A stretch of 60,693 nucleotides of DNA from an uncultured Oscillospiraceae bacterium. GTDB taxonomy: Bacteria > Bacillota > Clostridia > Oscillospirales > Acutalibacteraceae. This document shows, in pieces, positions 33,804 to 41,128 of the stretch. The position numbers and the translations under genes are program-made. The stretch covers positions 1-60,693 of the forward strand of contig UQRL01000009.1 of the NCBI GenBank assembly GCA_900543555.1, written 5' to 3'. Below the pieces are notes generated by a model. That model made no database searches and was not told the DNA's origin. It saw nothing but the letters and a program-made list of their open reading frames with translations. The number at the start of each line of letters is the position of its first letter. The stretch's first letter is position 1.

Positions 33804-34228
33804 TTATCCTGGGCATCGATTTGGGCAAGGCCCGCACCGGCGTGGCCATTTGTGACAAAGGGGAGCTTTTGGCTTCCCCGCTGACCGTCGTGCAAGAGCA
33901 TAACCGGGAGCGCCTGGTGGACCGCCTGACCGCGCTGGCTCAGGAGAACCGGGTGGAGCTTTTGGCGGTGGGCCTGCCCCGGAACATGGACGGCAGCGAG
34001 GGGGAAAGCGCCCAAAACGCCCGGGACATAGGCGCCCTGCTGGAGGCTGCCACCGGCCTGCCTGTGGAGTTTGTGGACGAGCGGGGCACCACCATCACGG
34101 CCCACGGCTATCTGAACGACACCAACACCCGGGGCAAGCGCCGCAAAGCCGTGGTGGACGCCGTGGCCGCGACGGTGATCTTGCAGAACTACCTGGACGC
34201 CCGCCGCCTGCGCCGCTCCCAGGAGTAA
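33800..34228 (+). CDS. ruvX: Putative pre-16S rRNA nuclease / Holliday-junction resolvase-like YqgF
   Basis: A 142-residue RNase H-fold nuclease of the YqgF/RuvX family, implicated in 16S rRNA 5' maturation. Motifs: ILGIDLGKARTGVA at the N-terminus with the first acidic residue, VGLPRNMDGSEG in the middle, and DERGTT and the Asp in VDAVAA near the C-terminus. It overlaps the phosphatase stop by ATGA, so it is translationally coupled to it. In many Firmicutes yqgF neighbours a DUF1292 gene; here that gene is 4 kb away. Confidence 0.88.
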   Translation: MIILGIDLGKARTGVAICDKGELLASPLTVVQEHNRERLVDRLTALAQENRVELLAVGLPRNMDGSEGESAQNARDIGALLEAATGLPVEFVDERGTTITAHGYLNDTNTRGKRRKAVVDAVAATVILQNYLDARRLRRSQE

Positions 34229-34251
34229 TCCTGTAAAAATCACAGAACAGG

Positions 34252-34280
34252 TTTACTTTCTTCCTAAAATCCAGTATACT
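34252..34280 (+). promoter_or_regulatory. Promoter of the DegV gene
   Basis: TTTACT (34252-34257), a 17-base spacer and TATACT (34275-34280). Confidence 0.65.
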
Positions 34281-34332
34281 TAACTTATAAGAGTTGTATT
34301 GGATGCGCAGAATGCGCGGAGAGGAGACCGGT

Positions 34333-35205
34333 ATGGGAAATTATCGCATCATCACAGATTCTACAGCGGACCTGACCCCAGAGCTTATTCAGGAACTGGA
34401 TGTCCAGGTCATCCCGCTCTGCTATATGATGGGTGGAAGAGTGTATCACAACATTCCCGGCGGCGGAGAGATGACAGAACAGGCTTTCTATGCCAAGCTG
34501 CGGGCTGGCACTATGTCCACCACCACCCAGGTGAATTCCGAGGAGTTCCTCCATGTGTTTACCCCCTTGTTAGAGGGGGGAGAAGACGTGCTTTACATCG
34601 CCTTTTCCTCCGGTTTGAGCGGCACCTGTCAAAGCGCGGTTTTAGCCCGGAATGAACTGAAAAAGCGGTTCCCCAACCGCCGGCTGGAGGTTTTCGATTC
34701 TCGCTGCGCCTCTATGGGAGAGGGGCTGCTCGTTTGGCACGCGGCCAAGCTGCGCCAGCAGGGGAAAAGCTTAGAGGAGGTCCTGGCCTGGCTGAAGGAA
34801 AATGTGCTGCGGCTTTGCCACTGGTTCACGGTGGATGACTTGAACCATCTGAAACGGGGCGGCCGTGTTTCCACGGCCACTGCGCTGGTTGGCACCATGC
34901 TGGGCATTAAGCCTGTGCTCCATGTGGATGACGAGGGCCACCTGATCCCTGTTTCCAAGGTGCGGGGCCGCAGGCAGTCCCTGGACTCCCTGGTCAAGCA
35001 CATGCAGGAGACTGCCATGGATCCGGCGGGGCAGATGGTGTTTATCAGCCATGGCGACTGCCTGGAGGACGCCCGCTATGTGGAAGAGCAGGTGCGCCAG
35101 CGCCTGGGCGTGCAGGAGGTGCGCGTGGGGTATATCGGGCCCGTAATCGGCGCCCACTCCGGGCCGGGGACAGTGGCTCTGTTCTTCTTGGGAAAAGAGA
35201 GGTAA
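34333..35205 (+). CDS. DegV family fatty-acid-binding protein
   Basis: A 290-residue EDD-fold protein of the DegV/FakB family that binds a fatty acid for presentation to FakA kinase. Typical signatures: RIITDSTADLTPEL at the N-terminus, STTTQVNSEEF, FSSGLSGT, and the C-terminal IGPVIGAHSGPGT. It stands alone with its own promoter and terminator. fakA is not in the window. GGAGAGGAG precedes the ATG at 34333. Confidence 0.92.
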   Translation: MGNYRIITDSTADLTPELIQELDVQVIPLCYMMGGRVYHNIPGGGEMTEQAFYAKLRAGTMSTTTQVNSEEFLHVFTPLLEGGEDVLYIAFSSGLSGTCQSAVLARNELKKRFPNRRLEVFDSRCASMGEGLLVWHAAKLRQQGKSLEEVLAWLKENVLRLCHWFTVDDLNHLKRGGRVSTATALVGTMLGIKPVLHVDDEGHLIPVSKVRGRRQSLDSLVKHMQETAMDPAGQMVFISHGDCLEDARYVEEQVRQRLGVQEVRVGYIGPVIGAHSGPGTVALFFLGKER

Positions 35206-35216
35206 TTTCACAAAAA

Positions 35217-35254
35217 AGCCTGCGGAGATTTAACATTCCGCAGGCTCCTTTTTT
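35217..35254 (+). terminator. Terminator of the DegV gene
   Basis: A 9-bp GC-rich stem (35218-35226 with 35237-35245) is followed by TCCTTTTTTC. Confidence 0.85.
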
Positions 35255-35255
35255 C

Positions 35256-35284
35256 TTGACAAATCCCCGGGAAGCGAGTAAAGT
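35256..35284 (+). promoter_or_regulatory. Promoter of the mgtE transcript
   Basis: TTGACA (35256-35261), a 17-base spacer and TAAAGT (35279-35284). It implies a leader of about 277 bases before mgtE. Confidence 0.75.
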
Positions 35285-35290
35285 AATACT

Positions 35291-35567
35291 GGCGGTTTTC
35301 TGGTGGAAGACCGCCGGAGCTTTTGAAAAAAGAGGTGAGCAAGGTGATCGTTCCTCGAAGTAGCGGCAGCACAAGACCCGGAGGGGAAGGTGCGGCTGAA
35401 GATGTTTTAAACCCTGCTTTGGGCAGGTCCCCTTGCTGCCAGGTGTTTTTCTCATACAAGGCAGGTTTCTAAGGGGAAGGCGGCTCTCTGTGCCGCGGTT
35501 TGCTGCGCTTTCGGTTTTGTGTTGTATCATTCCCTCCCATACAATTCTGTAATGTGGAGGCGGGCCT
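35291..35567 (+). promoter_or_regulatory. Long structured leader of mgtE, possible metal-sensing RNA
   Basis: About 277 bases of untranslated leader precede a Mg2+ transporter gene. Stems visible by eye: GGCGG 35291-35295 with CCGCC 35311-35315; CCTGC 35413-35417 with GCAGG 35423-35427; CCCCTT..CTGCC 35429-35440 with GGCAG..AAGGGG 35460-35476; GCGGC 35480-35484 with GCCGC 35492-35496. The position fits an M-box Mg2+ riboswitch, but I do not find the M-box consensus loops as I remember them. A divergent M-box or a different class is possible. Confidence 0.5.
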
Positions 35568-36902
35568 ATGCACGAAGAGATCTTAGAGCTTTTGGAAGAG
35601 AAAAAATATCCTCAGATTGCCGCCCTGGTCAAGGACATCAACCCGGCCGATGCGGCGGCCTTGCTGGAGGATCTGCCGGAACAGAGCATGCCCATCCTGT
35701 TCCGCCTGCTGCCTAAGGAACTGGCAGCGGATGCCTTTGCCTATATGGACGGCGACACCCAGGAGATTCTGGTGCGCGGTTTCAGCGACAAGGAGCTGGA
35801 CGAGGTGATGGGCGAGATGTTCTTGGATGACACGGTGGATCTGATCGAGGAGATGCCCGCCAATGTGGTGAAGCGGATCCTTCGCCATGTGGACGAGGAT
35901 ACCCGCAAAATGATCAACCAGGTGCTCAATTATCCCAAGGACAGTGCTGGCAGCATTATGACCATGGAATACGTGGATCTGAAGCGCAGCATGACGGTGG
36001 AGCAGGCCTTCGACCACATCCGCTCTACCGGCGTGGACAGCGAGACGGTGTACACCTGTTATGTTACAGACAGCCGCCGGAAGCTGGAGGGCATTGTCAC
36101 GGTGCGCGAATTGCTTCTGGCCCCCAAGACAGAGCTGCTGCGGAACATCATGGAGACCAACGTGAAGTTCGTCAGCACCCATACGGACCAGGAGGAAGCC
36201 GCCCGCCTTTTGAGCAAGTATGACTTCCTGGCCCTGCCTGTGGTGGACGCGGAGGAGCGTCTGGTGGGCATCGTCACGGTAGATGATGCCATGGATGTTA
36301 TTCAGGAAGAAGCCACAGAGGATATGGAACGGATGGCGGCCATCGCCCCCTCTGATAAGCCGTATATGAAGGTCTCGATTTTTGAAAACTGGAAGAAGCG
36401 GGCGCCTTGGCTGTTGTTTTTGATGATCTCCGCCACTTTTACAGGGAGCATTATCACCCACTTTGAAACGGCGTTGGCGGCAAACCTGGTGCTTTCCAGC
36501 TTCATCCCCATGCTGATGAGTACGGGCGGCAATACGGGCAGCCAGGCGTCCACTACCATCATCCGCAGCCTTTCCCTGGGGGAGATCCGCTACCGTGATA
36601 TTCCCCGGGTGCTGCTAAAGGAGTCCAGCACCGCTGTGTTGTGCGGCGCGACTTTGGCGGTCGCCAATTTTGCAAAGCTGATGCTCCTGGATCATGTGGG
36701 CATCCCCGTTGCACTGGTGGTTTGCCTGACCATCATGGCTGTTGCGGTGGTGGCGAATATGCTGGGAAGCCTGCTGCCGATGCTGGCCAAGCGCATTGGT
36801 TTGGATCCCACGGTGATGGCCAGCCCGTTAATCAGCACCATATTAGATGCTGTAAGCTTGATTATATTCTTTAATATTGCGGTGGCGGTGCTGGGCATTT
36901 AA
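35568..36902 (+). CDS. mgtE: MgtE-type magnesium transporter
   Basis: A 444-residue Mg2+ channel/transporter. Layout: an N-terminal superhelical MgtE_N domain (about 1-130), two CBS domains (about 135-260, cytoplasmic Mg2+ sensor), and five transmembrane helices (about 285-444) with the pore-helix sequence STGGNTGSQAST and the Asp-containing C-terminal helix. It probably works as a homodimer closing at high internal Mg2+. GTGGAGG precedes the ATG. A long structured leader upstream suggests RNA-level control as well. Confidence 0.95.
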   Translation: MHEEILELLEEKKYPQIAALVKDINPADAAALLEDLPEQSMPILFRLLPKELAADAFAYMDGDTQEILVRGFSDKELDEVMGEMFLDDTVDLIEEMPANVVKRILRHVDEDTRKMINQVLNYPKDSAGSIMTMEYVDLKRSMTVEQAFDHIRSTGVDSETVYTCYVTDSRRKLEGIVTVRELLLAPKTELLRNIMETNVKFVSTHTDQEEAARLLSKYDFLALPVVDAEERLVGIVTVDDAMDVIQEEATEDMERMAAIAPSDKPYMKVSIFENWKKRAPWLLFLMISATFTGSIITHFETALAANLVLSSFIPMLMSTGGNTGSQASTTIIRSLSLGEIRYRDIPRVLLKESSTAVLCGATLAVANFAKLMLLDHVGIPVALVVCLTIMAVAVVANMLGSLLPMLAKRIGLDPTVMASPLISTILDAVSLIIFFNIAVAVLGI

Positions 36903-37007
36903 AGGTTTTGGCCGCTGCCAAATGAGTTTTGCGTTGTATGACAAGGGCAGGCGGAAGCTTTTTCCCTGCCTTGTGCATAAATCTATTTCTTTTCGGAGGA
37001 ATTTACA

Positions 37008-38054
37008 ATGGGAAGAATCGTTAATGTTGCCGTAGTTGGCTACGGCGGAATGGGCGGCTGGCATACCCGCCGGCTGCAGGAAATCCCGGAAGTGCATCTG
37101 GCTGGTGTGTATGATATCCTGCCGGAGCGCAACCAGGCCGCAGAAGAAGTGGGAATTCATGCCTACAGCAGCTACGAGGAGCTGCTGGCTGACCCCAATG
37201 TGGATGTGGTTACGGTTGCCATTCCCAACGACGCCCACAAAGACGTGTGCATCCAGGCCATGGAGGCCGGCAAGCTGGTTATCAGTGAGAAGCCCGTTAC
37301 CACCTCTTCTGCCATTTTGGAAGAGATGATCGCCGCTTCTGAGCGCACCGGCTCTGTGTTCACTGTGCATCAGAACCGCCGTTGGGATGAGGATTTCCGC
37401 GTGGCTGAGAAGATTGCCAAGTCCGGCGACTTGGGCCGCGTGTTTTCCATTCAGTCCCGGGTCCATGGCTCCCGCGGCATCCCCGGTGACTGGCGCAACA
37501 CCAAGGAGCACGGCGGCGGCATGGTGCTGGACTGGGGCGTCCATCTGCTGGACCAGATGAACATGATGATGGGCAAGATGCCCAAGACCGTATATGCCAC
37601 CCTCTCCAACGTGACCAATGAAGAGGTGGATGACGGCTTCACTGCCACCTTTACCTTCGACGAGGGGCTGGTCTTCACTGTGGAAGTGGGCACCAGCAAC
37701 TTTATCAACCTGCCCCGTTGGTACATCCAGGGCCTGAACGGCACCGCCCAGATCGACGATTTCGCTGTCAACGGCAAGATCGTGGTGGCCACCAGCGACG
37801 AAAAGCACGACGCTGTGCCGATCATTACCGCTGCGGGCCTGACCAAGACCATGGCGCCTCGCACGGATGACACCATTAAGGAGATGCCCCTGCCCCGCAT
37901 CGACTGCGATATCCACGACTACTATCGCAACATCGCCAAAGTGGTCAATGGGGAAGAGAAGCCCATTGTCACGCTGGATCAGCAGCGCGAGGTTATGCGC
38001 CTGATGGAGGCTATTTTCGAGTCCGCTGAAAAGAACGAGGTTGTCGCCTTCTAA
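37008..38054 (+). CDS. Gfo/Idh/MocA family oxidoreductase
   Basis: A 348-residue NAD(P)-dependent sugar or polyol dehydrogenase-like protein. The N-terminal Rossmann motif is VVGYGGMGGWH (about 8-18), and the family dinucleotide/catalytic motif SEKPV lies near 96-100. The C-terminal alpha/beta domain has DWGVHLLDQM with the usual Asp and His. The substrate is unknown (inositol, glucose derivatives and others in the family). CGGAGG precedes the ATG. It is followed by two tandem terminators. Confidence 0.88.
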   Translation: MGRIVNVAVVGYGGMGGWHTRRLQEIPEVHLAGVYDILPERNQAAEEVGIHAYSSYEELLADPNVDVVTVAIPNDAHKDVCIQAMEAGKLVISEKPVTTSSAILEEMIAASERTGSVFTVHQNRRWDEDFRVAEKIAKSGDLGRVFSIQSRVHGSRGIPGDWRNTKEHGGGMVLDWGVHLLDQMNMMMGKMPKTVYATLSNVTNEEVDDGFTATFTFDEGLVFTVEVGTSNFINLPRWYIQGLNGTAQIDDFAVNGKIVVATSDEKHDAVPIITAAGLTKTMAPRTDDTIKEMPLPRIDCDIHDYYRNIAKVVNGEEKPIVTLDQQREVMRLMEAIFESAEKNEVVAF

Positions 38055-38065
38055 AATGGAAGAGC

Positions 38066-38106
38066 AAAGGGCCCGCGGTGGCAAAAAGCACCGCGGGCCC
38101 TTTTTT
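38066..38106 (+). terminator. Terminator of the oxidoreductase gene
   Basis: A 12-bp GC-rich stem within 38066-38103 with a GCAAAAAG loop runs into a T6 run. Confidence 0.9.
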
Positions 38107-38124
38107 GTAGGGAGCAGTATGGAG

Positions 38125-38155
38125 AAAGGCCGCAGGAAAATCCTGCGGCCTTTTT
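38125..38155. terminator. Second terminator, between oxidoreductase and 6S-like RNA
   Basis: A 13-bp perfect stem (38125-38137 with 38141-38153) is followed by T5 on the plus strand. On the minus strand it lies just beyond the 3' end of the 6S-like RNA. Confidence 0.8.
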
Positions 38156-38158
38156 GGC

Positions 38159-38368
38159 AAAAAAATCCCGCCCGACCGTATCGCGCAACTCAATAACCTG
38201 CTACATAAAAGCAGGTGGGTGCCCCCCCTCCTGTTTCACGCTCCCTTCCTCCAGCAGCCGGCAAAAGCCGTGCCGGGAGGTCTGCAATCCGCAGGCGGAG
38301 ACAGGGCTCCCTTTCAATCGAGTGTAGGGTTATATGTGCGCAGTCCGCGAATCGGGCAGGAAATTGAT
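38159..38368 (-). ncRNA. ssrS: 6S RNA (RNA polymerase regulator)
   Basis: On the minus strand ~210 bases fold by eye as one long rod. The closing stem is 5' TCCTGCCCGA with 3' TCGGGCGGGA, followed directly by a T7 run (38165-38159) that would terminate it. Next come a GCGCA/TGCGC stem and a large internal bubble whose 3' side holds GGCACCCA and a small hairpin (ACCTGCT..AGCAGGT), the arrangement typical of 6S RNA. Then a CCTGTCTC/GAAACAGG stem and a GC-rich apical hairpin with a TTTT loop. 6S RNA mimics an open promoter and sequesters the housekeeping holoenzyme. No strong promoter is visible, and the plus strand lacks the T-run. The 5' end is approximate. Confidence 0.65.
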
Positions 38369-38427
38369 TCTTCTATGCAGCGAGAGGGAAGAGCATCCCT
38401 TTCCAGCATACGCGGAAGAGGGGTGGA

Positions 38428-38727
38428 TTATTCCTCTTCGCCGTCGAAATACGCCTCGTTAAAGCGCTCCTCAAAGATGCCGGCCAGCTTATCCAAAAGG
38501 GCGTCATCGTCCACCTCTTGCAGCTGTTCCTCGCCATCCTCTTCAATGACTTCAAAAATATAATATGTCTCCGCATCCGAAGCGATTTCATCCGGCTCCT
38601 GCTGCGTGGGGACCAGGGCCAAAAAATGGCCGTCATCATTTTCCAGCTCGTCAATAATCTCGAACTCGTGCTCCTGGCCTTCGTCATCCAGCAGGGTGAG
38701 AAGGTCGGCTTCATACTCATGATCCAT
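38428..38727 (-). CDS. DUF1292 protein (YrzB-like)
   Basis: A 99-residue, strongly acidic cytosolic protein of the DUF1292 family: EYEADLLTLLDDEGQEHEFE, then FLALVP and an acidic C-terminus rich in Glu/Asp. Function unknown; in Bacillus and Clostridium it usually lies beside yqgF and a Fur-type regulator. AAAGGAG precedes the ATG at 38727; the longer upstream frame has no ribosome site and includes the promoter. The 6S-like RNA lies directly downstream on the same strand. Confidence 0.85.
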   Translation of the reverse strand: MDHEYEADLLTLLDDEGQEHEFEIIDELENDDGHFLALVPTQQEPDEIASDAETYYIFEVIEEDGEEQLQEVDDDALLDKLAGIFEERFNEAYFDGEEE

Positions 38728-38754
38728 TTGCACACGCTCCTTTCTCCAGAAGTC

Positions 38755-38783
38755 ATTGTACCGTAAAAAGGAGGTATAGTCAA
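38755..38783 (-). promoter_or_regulatory. Promoter of the DUF1292 gene
   Basis: On the minus strand TTGACT (38783-38778), a 17-base spacer and TACAAT (38760-38755). Confidence 0.75.
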
Positions 38784-38859
38784 GCAGAGATTTTTTACAA
38801 AGGGTCTGTTTCTTCACTTTTGGGCGGAAAACAGCCCTCCCAAGGGAGGGAGATAGGTT

Positions 38860-38922
38860 CAATAAAAAAATTCAAAATATTTGAAAAAATCTGTTGACAA
38901 AATGGCTGAGGGGCGCTATAAT
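38860..38922 (+). promoter_or_regulatory. Strong promoter with UP-like tract for the large ncRNA
   Basis: TTGACA (38894-38899), 17 bases, then TATAAT (38917-38922): a perfect consensus. The ~30 bases before it are almost pure A/T, as in UP elements of rRNA-type promoters. Confidence 0.85.
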
Positions 38923-38928
38923 ATAGGC

Positions 38929-39791
38929 GTAGACAAGGGAAAGAGAAATCTACCAAATCTACAGCAGGCAGCTTCGCTTAGACCGGAAGTAAGTGAAGGG
39001 AATGGAACAACTTGTTTTCCAACTAAAGGAATTTCTTCTTGAAGATTCTTAGATGACATCTAAAAGAAGAGAGATGGAAAATCTGGTCAATCCTTTCAGG
39101 TTGAAAACGGTGAGGAGCATTGTGAAAAGGGATTGAGTCGTGAAATCCTAGTAAAGTAGGGAAAGCTTTCCTAATGTGAGTAGCTGCAAAGGCAGCGAAA
39201 AATGAAAAGCAGACGGCTCAAAAAGCGAAGCAGGCCAAAAATAATTTTGCAGAAAGGCGGGTGAGTCCCATGGGCCAAAACGAACCTCAGAACTTGGAGT
39301 CTGCGGACTCACATTCCGCAGACTAAATAGATTTAAAAATATAATAGAAGGAAGGTTCCTAATTCTGATCATTCCTCAGATGCTGGGAAACCAATCAGGC
39401 ATGGATCTGTTTTAAGACCGTAACTTTTTTGCTTGGTAAAGCGTAGCCAACGCCATTTAGATGGCTGGTAGATAAATGAACGGTGACATTAAAACGGTAC
39501 TGATATGCCGGAAAACTGGGTAAAGACCAATGTACTAATTCATTATCCTGAATGATGAATTCCTGTAAAGGAGAGAAAATAAATTTTTTCTCCCCACAGC
39601 GAACAGTATAGAGGAATCCCACTGAAAGATGGTTCTCAAAGATGGATGGCAGACCGGTTTGATCAAGCGGCTTTGTGACGAGAAAGCAAAGAAGCGTAAA
39701 TCGTTTGCAGGCTTTGGAACCAGTTCAAGTTGGAATTAATACCTACGTAAAATAAAAGGGGCTTTTGGGGTGTTTCTCAAAAGCCCTTTTT
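38929..39791 (+). ncRNA. Very large structured non-coding RNA candidate (~860 nt)
   Basis: The segment from the consensus promoter at 38894-38922 to the terminator at 39755-39791 has no ORF with a ribosome site and is clearly more AT-rich than its surroundings. Many local hairpins are visible: CTTCGCTTA 38972-38980 with TAAGTGAAG 38990-38998; a 12-bp palindrome at 39160-39171; GCTGC 39183-39187 with GCAGC 39192-39196; GTCTGCGGA 39299-39307 with TCCGCAGAC 39315-39323; AATTCAT 39537-39543 with ATGAATT 39555-39561; and GGAGAGAAAA 39570-39579 with its partner 39584-39593. It is not RNase P RNA, tmRNA, SRP RNA or rRNA by any motif I know. The size and ornate hairpins recall the ROOL/GOLLD/OLE giant RNAs, but no assignment is possible by eye. 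It could be processed into parts. Confidence 0.7.
39755..39791 (+). terminator. Terminator of the large ncRNA
   Basis: A 9-bp stem GGGCTTTTG (39759-39767) with CAAAAGCCC (39778-39786) is followed by T5. Confidence 0.88.
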
Positions 39792-39844
39792 GTATGCCTG
39801 TTTCTGCCATTGTTTTCTGCCGCCAAAATCCCTTCTTTTTCCTC

Positions 39845-39873
39845 TTGTTCTCAAAAGCTGCGCGTGCTATAAT
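39845..39873 (+). promoter_or_regulatory. Promoter of the HD-domain gene
   Basis: TTGTTC (39845-39850), a 17-base spacer and TATAAT (39868-39873). Confidence 0.7.
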
Positions 39874-39944
39874 AAAGTCCGAAAATAAGTTGCGTTCTTT
39901 ATCAGCAGCCCATTCAAAACAAAAAGCAAGGGGCAGGTGTCTTC

Positions 39945-40511
39945 ATGGGGAAAAAGTCTTGGGAACGTCTTTGTGAGGAAAGAGAGTTCAATGCCTTTTA
40001 CCAGGCGCTGGCGCAGCAATCCGGTTTTGAACAGATTGGCCGGTTTTTGCAGCACGGGTCCACCACCCGGCTGATGCATTCTGTGGCCGTTGCTTACTAC
40101 AGTTACCGGTTGGCTAAGATCACCCGCTTGTCTTTTCACTGGGAAGAAATGGTGCGGGGGGCTTTACTTCACGATTACTTTCTTTACGACGCCCAGGATG
40201 GAGACCCCGCACACAAGTGGCATTGGACCCGTCACCCCGGGATCGCCGCTGAAAACGCGAAACGCGAAATGCCCCTTACCGCGATTGAAGAGGACACAAT
40301 CCGCTGCCACATGTTCCCTCTTACAGTAAAGCCTCCCAAATATAGGGAAGGCGTTGTGGTCTCCCTGGTGGATAAGGCCTGCTCGGTGTATGAATTTTTT
40401 TCCCGGCGGACGCCTTATGCCAAATTGCAGGAGAATGTTGCGGGTGTTTCCTCTGTGGCTGGCCCTCAAATCGTCTTTTTGCTGCCGGAAATGGCGGGGA
40501 AAAGGCTGTAG
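39945..40511 (+). CDS. HD-domain phosphohydrolase
   Basis: A 188-residue single-domain HD protein: His in MHSVAVAYYSY (about 45), the HD pair in LLHDYFLYDA (about 75-76), His residues in HWTRHPG and RCHMFPL, and a final Asp in SLVDKACSVYEFF. Such HD hydrolases in Firmicutes are often annotated as phosphohydrolases; the substrate (nucleotide or other phosphoester) is unknown. It has its own promoter and terminator and is the first gene after the large ncRNA. Whether the two are linked is not known. Confidence 0.85.
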   Translation: MGKKSWERLCEEREFNAFYQALAQQSGFEQIGRFLQHGSTTRLMHSVAVAYYSYRLAKITRLSFHWEEMVRGALLHDYFLYDAQDGDPAHKWHWTRHPGIAAENAKREMPLTAIEEDTIRCHMFPLTVKPPKYREGVVVSLVDKACSVYEFFSRRTPYAKLQENVAGVSSVAGPQIVFLLPEMAGKRL

Positions 40512-40530
40512 TTCCCTTGCATGATGCAGA

Positions 40531-40554
40531 AGCTCCCGTGTGGGGGCTTTTTTC
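40531..40554 (+). terminator. Terminator of the HD-domain gene
   Basis: Stem AGCTCCC (40531-40537) with GGGGGCT (40542-40548), one G-U pair, then T6. Confidence 0.8.
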
Positions 40555-40583
40555 TTGCCATTTCCCAGTTTTTCTGCTATACT
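40555..40583 (+). promoter_or_regulatory. Promoter of the GtrA gene
   Basis: TTGCCA (40555-40560), a 17-base spacer and TATACT (40578-40583), starting immediately after the preceding terminator. Confidence 0.65.
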
Positions 40584-40636
40584 AAACTGTTGTGAAACCT
40601 AGGCGGGTGTCCCCGCGGCTGAGAAAGGAAAAAGCC

Positions 40637-41068
40637 ATGGAAAAGTGGAAGGCACTGTTTTTTCAATATAAGGAATTGATTCTTTATGTTTTTTTCGGCG
40701 GTCTAACCACCCTGGTGAACTGGGGCGGCTATTGGTTGCTGGCAGATCTGTTTCATGTGCCCTATCTGTGGGCCACTGCCATTGCCCAAATCGCCTCCAT
40801 CCTGTTTGCCTATGTGACAAACAGGATCTGGGTCTTTGAGAGCAAGGCCAAAGGCTGGGGGCCTGTGTTGGGAGAAATGGTGCGTTTCTTTGGCTGCCGG
40901 GCCTTTTCCTTTGTGTTAGATTTGGTGTGCATGCGGGTTGGCGTGGGAATGTTGCTTATCAATGACAAGGTGATGAAGCTTCTTTCAAACATCATCGTTA
41001 TCATCGTCAACTATGTGTTCAGCAAGGTGTTTGTTTTTCGTAAATCCCAGGAAAAACAGGACCATTGA
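40637..41068 (+). CDS. GtrA family membrane protein
   Basis: A 143-residue GtrA-like protein with four transmembrane helices (about 14-34, 40-58, 80-100 and 110-130). Motifs: YVFFGGLTTLVNW at the first helix, VTNRIWVFES after the second, and NYVFSKVFVFR at the end. GtrA proteins are thought to flip or handle polyprenyl-linked sugars for surface glycosylation. It lies directly before two LCP proteins and a sugar-nucleotide transferase, consistent with an envelope-glycan cluster. AGAAAGGA precedes the ATG at 40637. Confidence 0.88.
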   Translation: MEKWKALFFQYKELILYVFFGGLTTLVNWGGYWLLADLFHVPYLWATAIAQIASILFAYVTNRIWVFESKAKGWGPVLGEMVRFFGCRAFSFVLDLVCMRVGVGMLLINDKVMKLLSNIIVIIVNYVFSKVFVFRKSQEKQDH

Positions 41069-41093
41069 CGTGGCACCCGCTTTCGGGTATAAT
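41065..41093 (+). promoter_or_regulatory. Promoter of the LCP gene pair
   Basis: TTGACG (41065-41070), a 17-base spacer and TATAAT (41088-41093), overlapping the end of the GtrA gene. Confidence 0.75.
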
Positions 41094-41128
41094 AGTAAAA
41101 ATTATGTCAAGCAGGGAGGACTTTTCCC

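Noticed and set aside
35291..35567. Lysine riboswitch or cobalamin riboswitch in the mgtE leader
   Set aside because: A GGGGAAGGTGCGGCTGAAG stretch is loosely like the lysine class, but the other conserved elements and stems do not line up, and the gene is a Mg2+ transporter.
38159..38370. 6S RNA on the plus strand of the same rod
   Set aside because: The plus strand has two terminators immediately upstream, no promoter and no T-run after the closing stem; the minus strand ends in T7.
38929..39330. RNase P RNA or tmRNA as the identity of the large RNA
   Set aside because: None of the conserved RNase P core segments, tmRNA tRNA-like ends or a tag ORF could be found.
39148..39622. Two minus-strand ORFs of 74 and 75 codons inside the large ncRNA region
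   Set aside because: Neither has a ribosome site, both use unlikely starts, and their sequences overlap the hairpins of the plus-strand RNA candidate. They are treated as chance frames.
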